Below are positions 52,425 through 63,642 of a stretch of 64,000 nt of DNA, in pieces (the stretch's first letter is position 1; every line of letters starts with the position of its first letter). The notes beneath the pieces are model-generated. The model was not told where the DNA came from and did not search any database. It saw only the letters and a list, made by a program, of their open reading frames with translations. Position numbers and translations under genes: made by a program. Source of the stretch: Tritrichomonas musculus (Eukaryota > Parabasalia > Tritrichomonadida > Tritrichomonadidae). The stretch spans positions 2,294,001 through 2,358,000 of the forward strand of contig JAPFFF010000016.1 of NCBI GenBank assembly GCA_039105265.1. Reading direction: 5' to 3'.

Positions 52425-53287
52425 GCTTTAAACACTGCTAAATAATGTTCGTTTATTTTTCCGCTTACTTTCCCTACTATGCTCTGTTGTATCTTCAATG
52501 TTAGTGCATAATCTTCATCGAGGATTCTTCCATCATAGAGTATTACATCACCTATCTGGTATAGATTTGCGTCATCAACGTAGAATAAATAGTCGCCATG
52601 GGTCGCAAAGGTAATACATCCATTTTCTTTATCGATTCTAGTAATGATACCAACAAATTCCTTCCAGGTTCCATCCATAATAACTGAACAGATACAATCA
52701 GTACTATCAGTAGCGCTGCTGCTAATGAATCGTTTAGTTTCTTTATTATACTTATATACATGCCCTGATAGATATACAGGTTTACCAATCTTGAAGTCAG
52801 TAATCTCCTCACCAGCCTCTATTGGACAGTAATGAGTGATAGTTGTGTTTGATTGAGTGCCATACATTACACTCTTAAATTTTGCTAAATAACCTCGGGA
52901 CATGATGCATCTTGAATATATTTGTTTAGCATCTAATAATTCCTGAGTAACTGTCCAAGAATATTCACCTATTGGGAAATTATATGTCAGGGGTCTTCCT
53001 GATGTTATATTAACAGTGTCTTCATAATAGAATGGGAATTTGAAATTGTCGAAATACACAGTTCTTTGATGTAATACAAGAACAATGTTATGAGGATTTC
53101 CAGTTGTATCATAGAATAATATTCTTATTTCCAAACATAACGCATAATCACCTACTATGTATTCCAGTTTAATTACATTGCTTTCGAGTTTTAGATAATG
53201 AATTGATATCTCCCCGCCCTCTGTAATCGGTCCGCAATCAATAGCACCTTTTTTTATTAGTTGTTCTTCTGTTATAACGTTTGACAT
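52421..53287 (-). CDS. Virus-like fragment part 4, beta-rich structural-type protein
   Basis: A beta-rich protein of about 290 residues. I place the start at MSNVITEEQLIKKGA, because the more upstream codons are shared with the neighbouring duplication. The C-terminal domain (FVGIITRIDKENGCITFATH; GDYLFYVDDANLYQIGDVIL; SIVGKVSGKI) is the part I associate with Maverick-encoded, possibly fibre- or capsid-related proteins. This is from memory only. Confidence 0.5.
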   Translation of the reverse strand: MSNVITEEQLIKKGAIDCGPITEGGEISIHYLKLESNVIKLEYIVGDYALCLEIRILFYDTTGNPHNIVLVLHQRTVYFDNFKFPFYYEDTVNITSGRPLTYNFPIGEYSWTVTQELLDAKQIYSRCIMSRGYLAKFKSVMYGTQSNTTITHYCPIEAGEEITDFKIGKPVYLSGHVYKYNKETKRFISSSATDSTDCICSVIMDGTWKEFVGIITRIDKENGCITFATHGDYLFYVDDANLYQIGDVILYDGRILDEDYALTLKIQQSIVGKVSGKINEHYLAVFKA

Positions 53288-53319
53288 TAACGCTATTTGG
53301 TCTTTTGATATCATTCTTT

Positions 53320-54072
53320 TTCATTTTAATATCACTTTCGTCAATTGAACTTATGTCAACACATCCATCAGTAGCAATTATTAAGTGATCACGATTGCTC
53401 ACAAATACTGTCATCTGTAAAGTATCACCACTAACTGATCATGAACAGTCAATACACCGCAAATTTCCACCAGAGTTACTATTTTTTGCAGTATCAACAA
53501 AACAATAAAATGGAGCTCCGAAAAAATCTAAATTATTGCCATTTTCCGTAGCCATCATAATGTAACGAGTTGCTTCTTCTTTATTGGATGAGATTCCATC
53601 ACCAAAAAACATAATTGAAGCATATTTGAGCATGGCCATTGTATTATTGCTATCTGCTGCTTTCATGTAATAAAGTGCAGCCTCTGCTTTGTTGACCGGA
53701 AGTCCATTTCAATTATATAACATATCTGCATGTAGCACCATAGCATCTGTATTTTCATATTCTATAGCTCTTTTGTAAAAATTTATTGTTGCTGATTTGT
53801 AAATGGATGAACCACTTCTTTTTGCATTCATGTTAGATGATTGTAATATATCATAAATTTCAAGTTTTAATAAATATTTATACCAAAATACAGACTATTG
53901 TGATATCACAAGAATCTGATATCGAGAAGCTGTAGAATCTGAATCCTTCTTCTTTTTTTTTATGTGGTCCATTTTCACTTGCCAATTAGAGTCCATAAAG
54001 CTTTATTGCCTGCAAATAACCTAAATCAGCTGACATTTGATAATATTTAATTGCTTCATCTTTTTAAATTCA
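53320..54072 (-). pseudogene. Sel1/VWA pseudogene, copy B
   Basis: As in copy A, Sel1 words (ADSNNTMAMLKYASIMFFGD) lead into FFGAPFYCFVDTAKNSNSGG and CIDC. In copy B a stop falls where copy A reads Gly of CSGSVSG. The VWA end beyond 53,305 is cut off by the virus-like fragment. Confidence 0.7.
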
Positions 54073-54333
54073 CAATTCTTTAGCAATGTAATATTTGAAT
54101 GCTTCTGCCTTATTGACTTCAATTTAGTATATTTTCGTTTGATCTTTTTAAAAATTTTTCTTAGATGCTTTTTTTAAATTAAAAACAATATATTTTTAAG
54201 TTATCATGTTCACTAATTTCTTCTTCTATATTTACAACAAATTCCTTTCATTTAACAAATATAAATATTTTGAAGAAAAGTTAACAAAAACATGTGATAT
54301 AGAATAAATAATGAAGTAAAATGCTAATAGACT

Positions 54334-54407
54334 TCTTCCCTAACTCAGTTGGTTAGAGTGTCAGACTGTTAATCTGGAAGTCGTGTGTTCGATCCACACG
54401 GGAAGAG
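54334..54407 (+). tRNA. tRNA-Asn (GTT), copy B
   Basis: Identical to the copy A tRNA over all 74 bases, including G discriminator and a following T6 terminator (54,409-54,414). Flanking DNA differs from copy A at several sites. Confidence 0.97.
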
Positions 54408-54606
54408 ATTTTTTGCTTTTTTTTTTATTTTTTCCAAATAATTCATTTTCTGTGATGATAAATTTAATGATATCACTAGAAATTCCATAAGACCAATCGA
54501 TACATTTACTTTTCATAAAAAAATAAGATTTTTTTATTGAACATTCAAAATTGTATTATCTTTTTTCAAAAAACATTAAATTAAAAGAACATATGATATT
54601 TACTAA

Positions 54607-55383
54607 TTATATTTGGGAACCTCCCCATTCTAACACAAAGAAACCTTCTCTGTTCTCAATTTTGAACTTGTCAATATTTTGGACAGGCGTTGATACTTTT
54701 TCATCAAGTAATTTGAATGTAAAGAAAATTCTTTTAACGCAATCTGGTTTTGGCTCAATTTTTAAAAAAGCTCTTTGATCATATCTTCTCCTTGGAAATT
54801 GATTAGAACATATTTGCTATGTTCCATTTTTGGACACCAATAAGTAAGTAATGATATCTAGATGTAATTTCGCCATCTTCTTTTTCCATGCTGACATTTA
54901 CACTAACATCGAAATTGTCTTTTTCACGATAAAGATAAATGACTGGTTTGTCTCCTCTCAATCGAAGAACTAAATGAATTACTGAATCTTTTGAAATTTG
55001 ATAATCACTCAATTCTTGATCGTCTTCAAGCTGCTTTTCTGCAAAGATTAAACGTTGGTTATCTAGAGCTGTTCAATCCGCACGATATATTTCGTTTTTG
55101 AGGTCCTCAAAAGAGCTGTCAGGATTGACATTAAGTGCAAAATGCTTGCCAGTCAATGTTTTAATCCAAATTTGGATGTATGAAGGCGGCATGTTTAATC
55201 GTAGCACAGTGTCTTCTTGGATTGAATAGTATTGAAGAGTAAATATGTTAATTGCTGTTTTCCAAAATGAATTCCTTTTATCTCTTCAATTTTGGCTTTC
55301 AAATAAAGAATCCTATCAGTAGGCTCAACATTGAGAATTAAGTGCCTTTGGGAATCTAGAATAATGAACACTTGCATGTTCAT
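54607..55383 (-). pseudogene. Tandem ubiquitin-like fusion gene, decayed, copy B
   Basis: ATG at 55,383 begins MNMQVFIILDSQRHLILNVE, a diverged ubiquitin fold. After a frame change the first unit ends YYSIQEDTVLRLNM. A second unit follows: IQIWIKTLTGKHFALNVNPD, a stop near 55,072, then [20 protein letters not shown] and [24 protein letters not shown], joined to KPVIYLY instead of a free GlyGly end, marks a fusion type I recall from trichomonads. The C-terminal part (KYVLINFQ...; VLEWG) lies in the shared left flank, with an internal loss after [18 protein letters not shown]. Confidence 0.75.
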
Positions 55384-55440
55384 TATAAAATGATGTCTTA
55401 TTATTTAGTTAAACTTCACTTTAAATATCAAATTTGATAA

Positions 55441-55655
55441 TGGAAATAATCTCCCAATTAACATTATTAATGAAAGAGGATTATCATATTTATGGCAATG
55501 ATACTGAGATTGTAGAAAAGTAGGTTTCTAATTTGATTGGTGGTACAATTACAGTCTTTGTCATTGTTGCTATTATCTTTGTTGTTGGTCTTATGATTGG
55601 TAAGTTCTTTCTTGTCAAGCATTTTTTAAACAAATATAATATTATATTTCCTTAA
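55441..55655 (+). pseudogene. Surface-protein transmembrane tail, copy B
   Basis: The plus strand reads EIISQLTLLMKEDYHIYGND, a stop, then SNLIGGTITVFVIVAIIFVV with a basic continuation GKFFLVKHFLNKYN. This is a membrane anchor with a short tail. The stop and the lack of an ectodomain mark it as a relic. Copy A keeps only the bases after the 783-bp deletion. Confidence 0.5.
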
Positions 55656-55833
55656 ATAACCAATATTTAACCCAAAAAAAACTCCACTTATATTAAAATA
55701 AAGGAAGAATAGTACAAATGCTAAAATAAAATAATAATAATAATAAAAATTAATTCAACCAAAAAAATTTTAATACTCAAGCTTGAGTATTACGAATAAT
55801 TTTATTTACATATTCTCACAATTAACAAAAAGT

Positions 55834-56441
55834 GACATTGATGAATTTTCAGAGGGGAGCTGTATCTTTGATAACTAAATATTTGATTATGATGATTGGC
55901 AAATATACTCAACAAGACGGATCGTAGCCAATATTCTTATAAAGGAGATTCTACTTACCCACTCATTGTTTATCTTTTAAGTAAACTCTTTCAAACAGAC
56001 CCTCAGAATTTTGGTGAAGTGAATATGTTCATTCTTTCAACAACGAACAGTATCCTGTTTAGACCTAGAATAGAAGTTTATTTCTGAGATGCAAATTAGC
56101 TCAGGTTGCAACAAGAATTCTCAGAATCCTTAAATAATGATTATGTTATTTTGTAGCTTATTTCTTATCTGTTCTTGATTTCATCTTCATTTCCATTGTT
56201 GAGTAACGATATTATTATAAAATTTATCATTGAAATCTCACATCTTTTCAATATTTTGGCTTCAAATGAAAACCATCTTTTGTTTGCATGTTTTTGCATG
56301 ATTTTTTGCAATTTATTTGTGAGGGAAGTGCCACAAAATGTTGAAATTATTTTCAATTTCATTTTAGATAGGATCCAATTTTGTTTGACGAGCGATGCTG
56401 TGGACTTTAAGAATGCTGTTGCTAAGAAATTCCAAAATTAA
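55834..56441 (+). pseudogene. Decayed helical-repeat gene, copy B
   Basis: Counterpart of 34,951-35,568. Phrases such as DSTYPLIVYLLSKLFQTDPQ and REVPQNVEIIFNFILDRIQF persist. It has additional indels compared with copy A, for example the loss of LLAT codons near 55,938. Confidence 0.5.
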
Positions 56442-56496
56442 TTTTACTTTTCTTTTTTGAAAATTTTAAACTTTTTCTTACAAAAAAAACTTTTCT

Positions 56497-57541
56497 ATGA
56501 GTAACATTGATACACGAGTATCTGTTACTTATGATGATGACGATCCACCACCGCCTGCATATAATGTTTCTCAACCTTCCGCTGAAGTAAAAAAAAAAGC
56601 CAATTTGTCCTTCATTCCACATTTTGATTTTAATAATTTTTGGAACACTATGTGTTCTGCTAGGAACTATAGATATGATTGTATTTTCTGTCATTCCATA
56701 TAATAAAATCAATATCAATAAAAAAAAATATCCCAGTTTTCATTTTGAAAAACCAGATGGGGGAATAGTTGTTCTTCATTTTTTGGAACATTTATGTTTA
56801 ATTGCATTAGGAGGTGTACTTTTAGGGGGAATTAATCCCAATTTTTTTGAATCCTTTTATTTTACAATAATACTAATTTTATTAGGTTCAATATTTGGCT
56901 CTTTGTATTTCATAGAGGCACTTTATGCAGGACTTGTTATTAATATGATTAAAAAGGAAGATTTTAAGTTAAGTGAAATTACAGAAAAGCTAAATTATTC
57001 AAATCCGATTAATGCAATACTTTTTTATATCAGAGGTTCAAAGAGAGTGAGCAAAGGCAAATACAAAACATGCTATTCTAAAAATGGCGTAGTTATTCCA
57101 GTCCAATCCAGCATTAATTCACGCCTTTTCAGCCCAAATGAAAATATTCCAGATTTTTTCTATTTAGAAATCACTCAAAAAGTTAACTTGTCAACACAAC
57201 TTTTTGAATTGGCCTCAAAATTTAGAGAAAAAATTAGCTTTTGTAAGGATCAATATTACGTTGCATTTGAGTATCACCCACTTTTTCAGGGAAGAAATTT
57301 GGTTGTTTCTGATGGGAAAAAAATTCCAGCAAGCGTGAAGAAGCCAACTGGCATTGCGTCAACCATCTTCGGACTCGGCACCTATCCAGAATTGATGCAG
57401 AAATCAATTCCGATCAAAAAGTACGATGAAGATCCAAATGTTGATATCATTCCGGGTGTTGATTACGATACCATATATGCGTCTATTAACTGTTTATATA
57501 TTGGTCAATGCCAAACTTCAAACGAAAGACCTCATGTGTAA
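56497..57541 (+). pseudogene. Three-helix membrane protein, copy B, frameshifted
   Basis: Same gene as 35,624-36,667. Within the A-run encoding VKKK, copy B has ten adenines where copy A has nine. The first 30 or so codons are therefore out of frame with the rest, which is open from about 56,624 (MILIIFGTLCVLLGTIDMIV) to the normal stop. Other differences are substitutions only. A homopolymer sequencing error is possible. Confidence 0.7.
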
Positions 57542-59296
57542 ATAGTATTTTTTCAATTTTTAATTAATTTTTTTTTTTTTTTTTTTTTTTTATGTGAACC
57601 AGACTTCTCTTGAAAATTCTTAGAAAAATGTTGATTCTGTTTTTATTAAATTTTTTTTTTTAAGGATAGATTTTTATCAAGATTTATTATTGTCTCTTTC
57701 CACGGTTGTAAACGATAACAACTCACTTGAATTGCAGAAAACCTTGCATCAGAATTAAATCATAAATTTTCATTAGAATTATTTGATTCTTTAGTTGATT
57801 TGCATATGTTTTTCAATAAAGATTTTACAAATCTACATCAAAATCTAAAATATAACGATACTTTGAAATAATTTCTCGTTTTCCAAGTCATTCAATTTTC
57901 CCTCTCAATTTCATTCAAAAAAATAACGAAAAATAACGTATTAAAAAATAACCATTTGTAGCGAGGAGTTGGTCAAAATTAAATTAACATTAAATATTTA
58001 TAGCACTATATATAGATATCTATATTTAAATAATAAAAAATAGATCGTGAAATAATCCAATATTTGATGAGCGGTTTTGTAAGAAGTATTCATGTGAGGT
58101 GACTTAACGTCTTTGATAATTTTTAAAATTGCATTTTTTCAGCCACTTTAAAGTTTTGAAGACTCAGATTAAGAGAAACAAATTTCTTGCCTGTGGAGAT
58201 TGTATTAAGCATGCATTTTTGAAAAAATAATGTTAAAATTTTTTTTTCTAATATCTTGATATTTTTACTCAATTTAAAATATATGCCAGATATTTAAAAT
58301 AATAAATGTAATTTATTAATACTATAATTTATTGTGAGATTTAAAATTTTGTTCTTTGTTTTATATGTAAAAATAATGAAGATTTTAGAATTTGAAAATG
58401 AATTTTTTGCAAAAAAGTAGAATATTTAAAAATTCGCTCGTTAAATTTTTATATATTTTATGTATATGTTTTGGCTTAATCTGAATTATTCAGTTGAGAA
58501 TGGAATATATTGGTTATGCGCTCATTTTTGAGAAATGTTGATTTTACTTTATATTATAAATTTTATTGGTGCAAAATGCCAAAATCACAAAAATGAGAAA
58601 AACTTTTTTTAAATATTTATGTTTTCTTGAATTTTCTTTGGTAACAATAATTTAATTACATTGAATATTAATAAAAAATAAAAAAAATCATAGTTCATTA
58701 ATTATAAAACGCAAAATATTGTTATAAAATTATAATTTTTTACGATTATTTGATTCAATTCTTATGAAAAGTTTCTATGTTTATTAATAAAATTGTAATA
58801 AAATATTGAGAGAATAAATTTTTTTTCAAAAAAAGGATGATTATAAATTCAATTGATTATTTATTAATTTGTATAAAATGATCGTTCCTAAAATATTGAA
58901 AAATAATTAAATCTAATCTATATATTTCTTAATTATAAGATTTAAAAATGTAAATTAATTTTATATATAAACATATAATATATTTATTAACTAATTTGAA
59001 TATTAATAAGCGCATATAATGCATATTTATTAATAAATAATTATATTTTTATATTTCTATTGAAATTATAAAATTTCAGAAGTAAAGTTATTTATTCTCA
59101 CAAAAATATATTAAATTCATATCTTGAAAATGGAGGTACAAAGAATTATACAAATCATTATATAATCCAATTATAAAATATCTAAAAATATAAGATGCTT
59201 TATTTAAAATTTTATCGACGAATTCCCTACATGAATACCTCTGTTTTGTACGTTGGAGGCCAAACTTAAAAAACTGAGTTTAAGACATTTTTATAA
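57542..59296. other. Intergenic, copy B
   Basis: Appears identical to 36,668-38,422, including the poly-T tract and the short coding-like stretch. Nothing further. Confidence 0.5.
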
Positions 59297-60397
59297 ATGA
59301 ACATTCAAGAATACTTAAATCAATGGAAAACAATACAAGTATCACTTCTTCAATTTATTGATACAGAAGACAACAAAGAAGATGAATTTAATAAGTTAAT
59401 TAAAGTATTATCCAATTTTGGAATAGCCAGCAAAAAAACGGAACTTAAGTTGTTTCTTCATCTTTTATGCCAAATAAGTAGATATCATCACAGGTTACCC
59501 GATTTTTTTGACAAAATCGAGCAAATAATCAAATATTATGCAAAAGATATTTCAATGGCAATTAATAAAACGGAACTATTCAACGTATTTAAAAATAGTC
59601 CCAAAGTACTTCTTTTTTTATATAACCAACAAATGGTAACAATAAATCAAGCCAGAAATCGAGTTTATTTTTATCACGAAAAATTACAAAACGGTACAAA
59701 AGAAGAGAAAAAATGGATTTTAGAAAATATTAATAAATCATATATTGAAAACAATGAAGAAAAAAGGCAAAAAGGTGAAAATGATTTATACATTTGTGAA
59801 CTCATTCGAAATGATTCAGTTAATGACTTCATTATCTATGTCAATAAAAACGCGATAAATTTAAAAAGTCAAATTAATCCTTCATATTATGAAACTCATT
59901 CATTTTTATCAGAAAAAGAACCATCTTTAATTGAATATGCCGTATTTTTCGGTTCCATTGAAATTTTCAATTATTTGAAATTAAATGATGTTCCATTGAC
60001 TCCATCATTGTTGTATTATGCAATTCATTCAAATAGCGATGTAATGATTCATACTTTGATCAATGATGATGTCAAACCACTTGACGATAATTATGGAGCC
60101 TTATACAAAGAAGCAATAAAGTGTCATCACAACGAAACCGCCAACTTTATTGGCGATTACTTTTTGAAAGATAAAGATGAATTTGAATCAAATCATTTTC
60201 AATCCTTTGTCAAATTTTACAATTTCAGTTTTATTAATGAAAATTTGATCAATAATAAGGAATTGTTTGGTCTTCTTTGCTGCACTGATTATATATCGTT
60301 GGTAGATCACTTTTTGAATACTTTTAAGGATATTGATGTTAATGCTATAATTATTCTTGGATTATGCTTTTTAATAGAATTCTTTTTATTGTTTTAA
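59297..60397 (+). CDS. DUF3447-type ankyrin protein, N-terminal part, copy B
   Basis: The 366-codon product is identical to that at 38,423-39,523, with the same upstream ACATTTT and the same read-out into AT-rich DNA after DIDVNA. No silent change was seen, unlike the left part of the duplication. Confidence 0.75.
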   Translation: MNIQEYLNQWKTIQVSLLQFIDTEDNKEDEFNKLIKVLSNFGIASKKTELKLFLHLLCQISRYHHRLPDFFDKIEQIIKYYAKDISMAINKTELFNVFKNSPKVLLFLYNQQMVTINQARNRVYFYHEKLQNGTKEEKKWILENINKSYIENNEEKRQKGENDLYICELIRNDSVNDFIIYVNKNAINLKSQINPSYYETHSFLSEKEPSLIEYAVFFGSIEIFNYLKLNDVPLTPSLLYYAIHSNSDVMIHTLINDDVKPLDDNYGALYKEAIKCHHNETANFIGDYFLKDKDEFESNHFQSFVKFYNFSFINENLINNKELFGLLCCTDYISLVDHFLNTFKDIDVNAIIILGLCFLIEFFLLF

Positions 60398-62298
60398 TTA
60401 TGTTTTTAGTTACTTTTTCTGATGAAGTTTTTATTCATTTTTGTCAATGAAATTTTTTCTCTCAATTTTCAATGAAATTTATTTGGTCAATTTTTAATAA
60501 TGTTTTCAAATTTAAAATTGAAATGATGTTTTAAAAATCAATCGTTTTTAATAATATTTCTACATACTATATTTAAATGATAACTTTAGAATTTCATATT
60601 AAAATTTTCAATGAAATTTCATATCATATAATGAAATGAAATTTCTTATTATAGAATTCAATCAAGTTTGATAAAAAAATTTCATATAATTTTAAAATCA
60701 AGAAATTTAATGATATTAAAAAAGAATTTGTTTTTAGTTACATTTAAAATCAAAAATATTAATGACATTTTGCATTTAAAATTTGAATGAAATTATAAAA
60801 AAAAAAATTTAATATAGTTTTACAAAACAAATTTTGAAATACAATTTAAAATCAAAAAATTCAATGATGTTTAAGAATCAATGAATTTTAATAATATTTT
60901 ATATTGGATATATTTTTAAAACTGTATTGCATGTTGCTATTGAAAATGATTCTATTGATCTTGTTCAACTTTTATTAAAGCAACCTAAAATTGATTATAA
61001 CAAAGTTAAAATTTCAAAAATGACATTTTTTAATTTAGTTGAAAATTAAATATTTCAATAAAATTTGAAATCAAATCATTCATTAATGCAATTCAAAATT
61101 TGGTTTTAATGACATTAAATGTTGAGTATTTCAATTTCATTTGAACATTTACAAAATTGAATGAAATTCAAAAATAATTTTATCAATGCAATTTTTAATG
61201 ATTTTTTCAATACAATTTAAAATAGTTGTTTTAATTCAATTTTCTTTTAATTTATTTTTTTATACTATTTTTATTGATTTTTTATTGTACTCCTTTGTCT
61301 CTTGCAGTTACAGATGATTACGTTGAAATTGTCAAACTTTTACTCAATTTTGAATCTATAAGTATTAATAATAAAGAAATTACCAGCAATTAATTTTTTT
61401 TATACAATTTCAAATAATATATTCTGATTTAATTTCAAATAAATTTTTTAAATTTAATTCCAATTTTCTTTTTTCAATTTCGTTTCAGATTAAATTTTAA
61501 ATTTCATTTGAAATCAACTTTTTCAATGGAATTCATAATTATAAGTTAAAATGGAATTTCATTAACTAAATGATTTAATATGATTCAACATTAATTTATT
61601 TAAGCTAATTCCATAATCATGTGTTTTTGAATACAATTCAAAATCGACTTTTTCAATGGAATTTAAAAAAATACTTTTATTTAATCCAATTCAAAATAAA
61701 ATACTTTTATGCTATTTTTAAAAAATAACTATTTTAATTTAATTACGAACTAATTATTTTGAATGCAATTTTCAAATAAATTGAAATTTAATTCAATTTT
61801 AAATCACGCAATTTGAATTGGGTTTTATATCCAATCCTTTTAATAACATTTTAATTTTATTTTGATAAAGCACCATTATTTATTGCAGTTGAAAATGAGA
61901 ATGCTGAAATTGTGCAACTTTTATTAAATTGTGAAAAATTGGATGTTAATTTAATGAACAAAATTTAAAATGAACTTTTTCGATGGAGTTGAAATTTAAT
62001 TCAAAATTTTCAATGGAATTATATTGATTTTTTGAATCCAGTTTCTTTAGAGTTTTTGTATGAAATGACAGCTTTGCATTTAGCAGTTCTAAATGAAGAA
62101 ATCGATATTATTAAGCTTCTTTTGAATGATAAAAGAATCGATGTGAATATCAAAAATTCAGTTTTAATCTTCTTTAATTTTTTGAATGAAATTTCTTTTC
62201 ATTTTTTTAATAATTTTTTTTAATTAATTTTATGTAAAACTCCTATTGAAATAACCAAAAATGAAGAAATAATCAAATTGTTCAAAGAACATGAATGA
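60398..62298 (+). other. Spacer-separated ankyrin units, copy B
   Basis: Same five downstream ankyrin units and spacers as 39,524-41,424, at a constant offset of 20,874. Confidence 0.7.
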
Positions 62299-63642
62299 TT
62301 TTCAGTTACTTTGAATAAATTAAATCAAAAATAATTATTTTATTTCTTTTTTACATTTTTTTATTTTTATTTTTTATGTTATAAAAATGAATTTAGTACC
62401 AGATGCTCCATTTTTAAAAGGTATTGATCAAAATTAATAAAAATATACATTTAAATTAGATAAATTAAGATCAAAAACACATAAAAATGATATTAATTTG
62501 ATCAAAATAATGAAAATTATGAAGTTAAGTAAAACAATCTTACCAATTGATCAATAAAAAAAGCATCTTTTTCACCAAAATGGAGTTTTGTATCAACTGG
62601 AAATTGTATCGATTTGATACAGTTATATTTCTTAAAGGCAAATTCGAAATTTATCAAAATTTGAATTGAAGTATTTGGCTTGGCCCAAAAAGTGACAATT
62701 ATTGAATAGTTTACATTATTCAAATAAGATTAATATATTTTTTATTTTATGTAATGATTTAGGCATTTTGAATGAAGATGAACTTAATAATAACGAAATC
62801 TATTATAATCAAAAGGTCAAATTAGTTTATTTTCAGATGAATAATTTGTTTTTTCTATAATTTTTTTTTTTAAATAAATGTATATATTGATTTATTTCCA
62901 ATGCAGTAATAATATATTGAAATAACTTTTTGTAGAATATAAAATAAGTCATAGAAGATTTGTAAACTATTCAAATTATCATAGCAAATATTATCCATAT
63001 TTTAAAACCTCTTTTTTGTAATAATTATTCATAATTGTATATTGAGATATTAATTGATTTATAAATACAAAAAAACTTAAATTTCTAAGAATTAATATCT
63101 AAATTCATTGAATTTATTACTGGCACAGAAGTATATACAGTACAGTAACAAAACTAAAAACGTATTTTTAATGGAAAATTCCACTTTTCTGGGAATATTA
63201 CCAATTATAAATTCAAATTTTAATTGAATTTTTTTGAGAATAAAAAAATGGAAAATCTAACTTTTTGAAATCACCATCTTAATTTGTCTTATTATTTTTC
63301 GGATACTTGATAATTATTTTTCTATTCGAAGATTCACTAATAGACTCATTCTTCAAAAAGAAAAAGGATAAATTAATATTTTTGATCATTCTAAAAAAAG
63401 AAATAATTAACTTTTCTTGAAGAAAATTATGTTGAATTAGAGGATAATTCATACATACAAGCCTTTTATGAATGAACAAAATTTTAAAATAAGTGATACT
63501 GAGCAGATAAATGATTATCGAAAAGAGTTTTTTTATTAATAAAACGATAAAGAAAACAAATTATATGGCAATTATCTTGTTGTTAAAGAAAATATGTATA
63601 TAAAATTTTAAAATTTTTGAGTTTCTTCATTTAATATAACTT
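62299..63642. other. Intergenic, copy B
   Basis: Same as 41,425-42,768. The possible minus-strand fragments lie at 62,517-62,723 and 63,279-63,479. Confidence 0.4.

Larger units (their letters stand above)
50775..53304. mobile_element. Virus-like element fragment, probably Polinton/Maverick type
   Basis: A 2.5-kb island of tightly packed genes (three plus, one minus, the last pair overlapping at their stops) with higher GC than its flanks. The four proteins resemble nothing host-like in the window. The minus-strand one matches, from memory, proteins I associate with trichomonad Mavericks. No polymerase, integrase, ATPase, protease or terminal repeat is present, so it is a piece of a much larger element. 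The right limit abuts duplication copy B at about 53,304; the left limit is uncertain. It is a fossil fragment, with frames still mostly long, so not very ancient. Confidence 0.5.

Noticed and set aside
53288-53314. Upstream ATG at 53,314 for the minus-strand virus-like protein
   Set aside because: Its first bases are shared with duplication copy A, so they belong to the flank. The Met of MSNVITEEQ is the better start.
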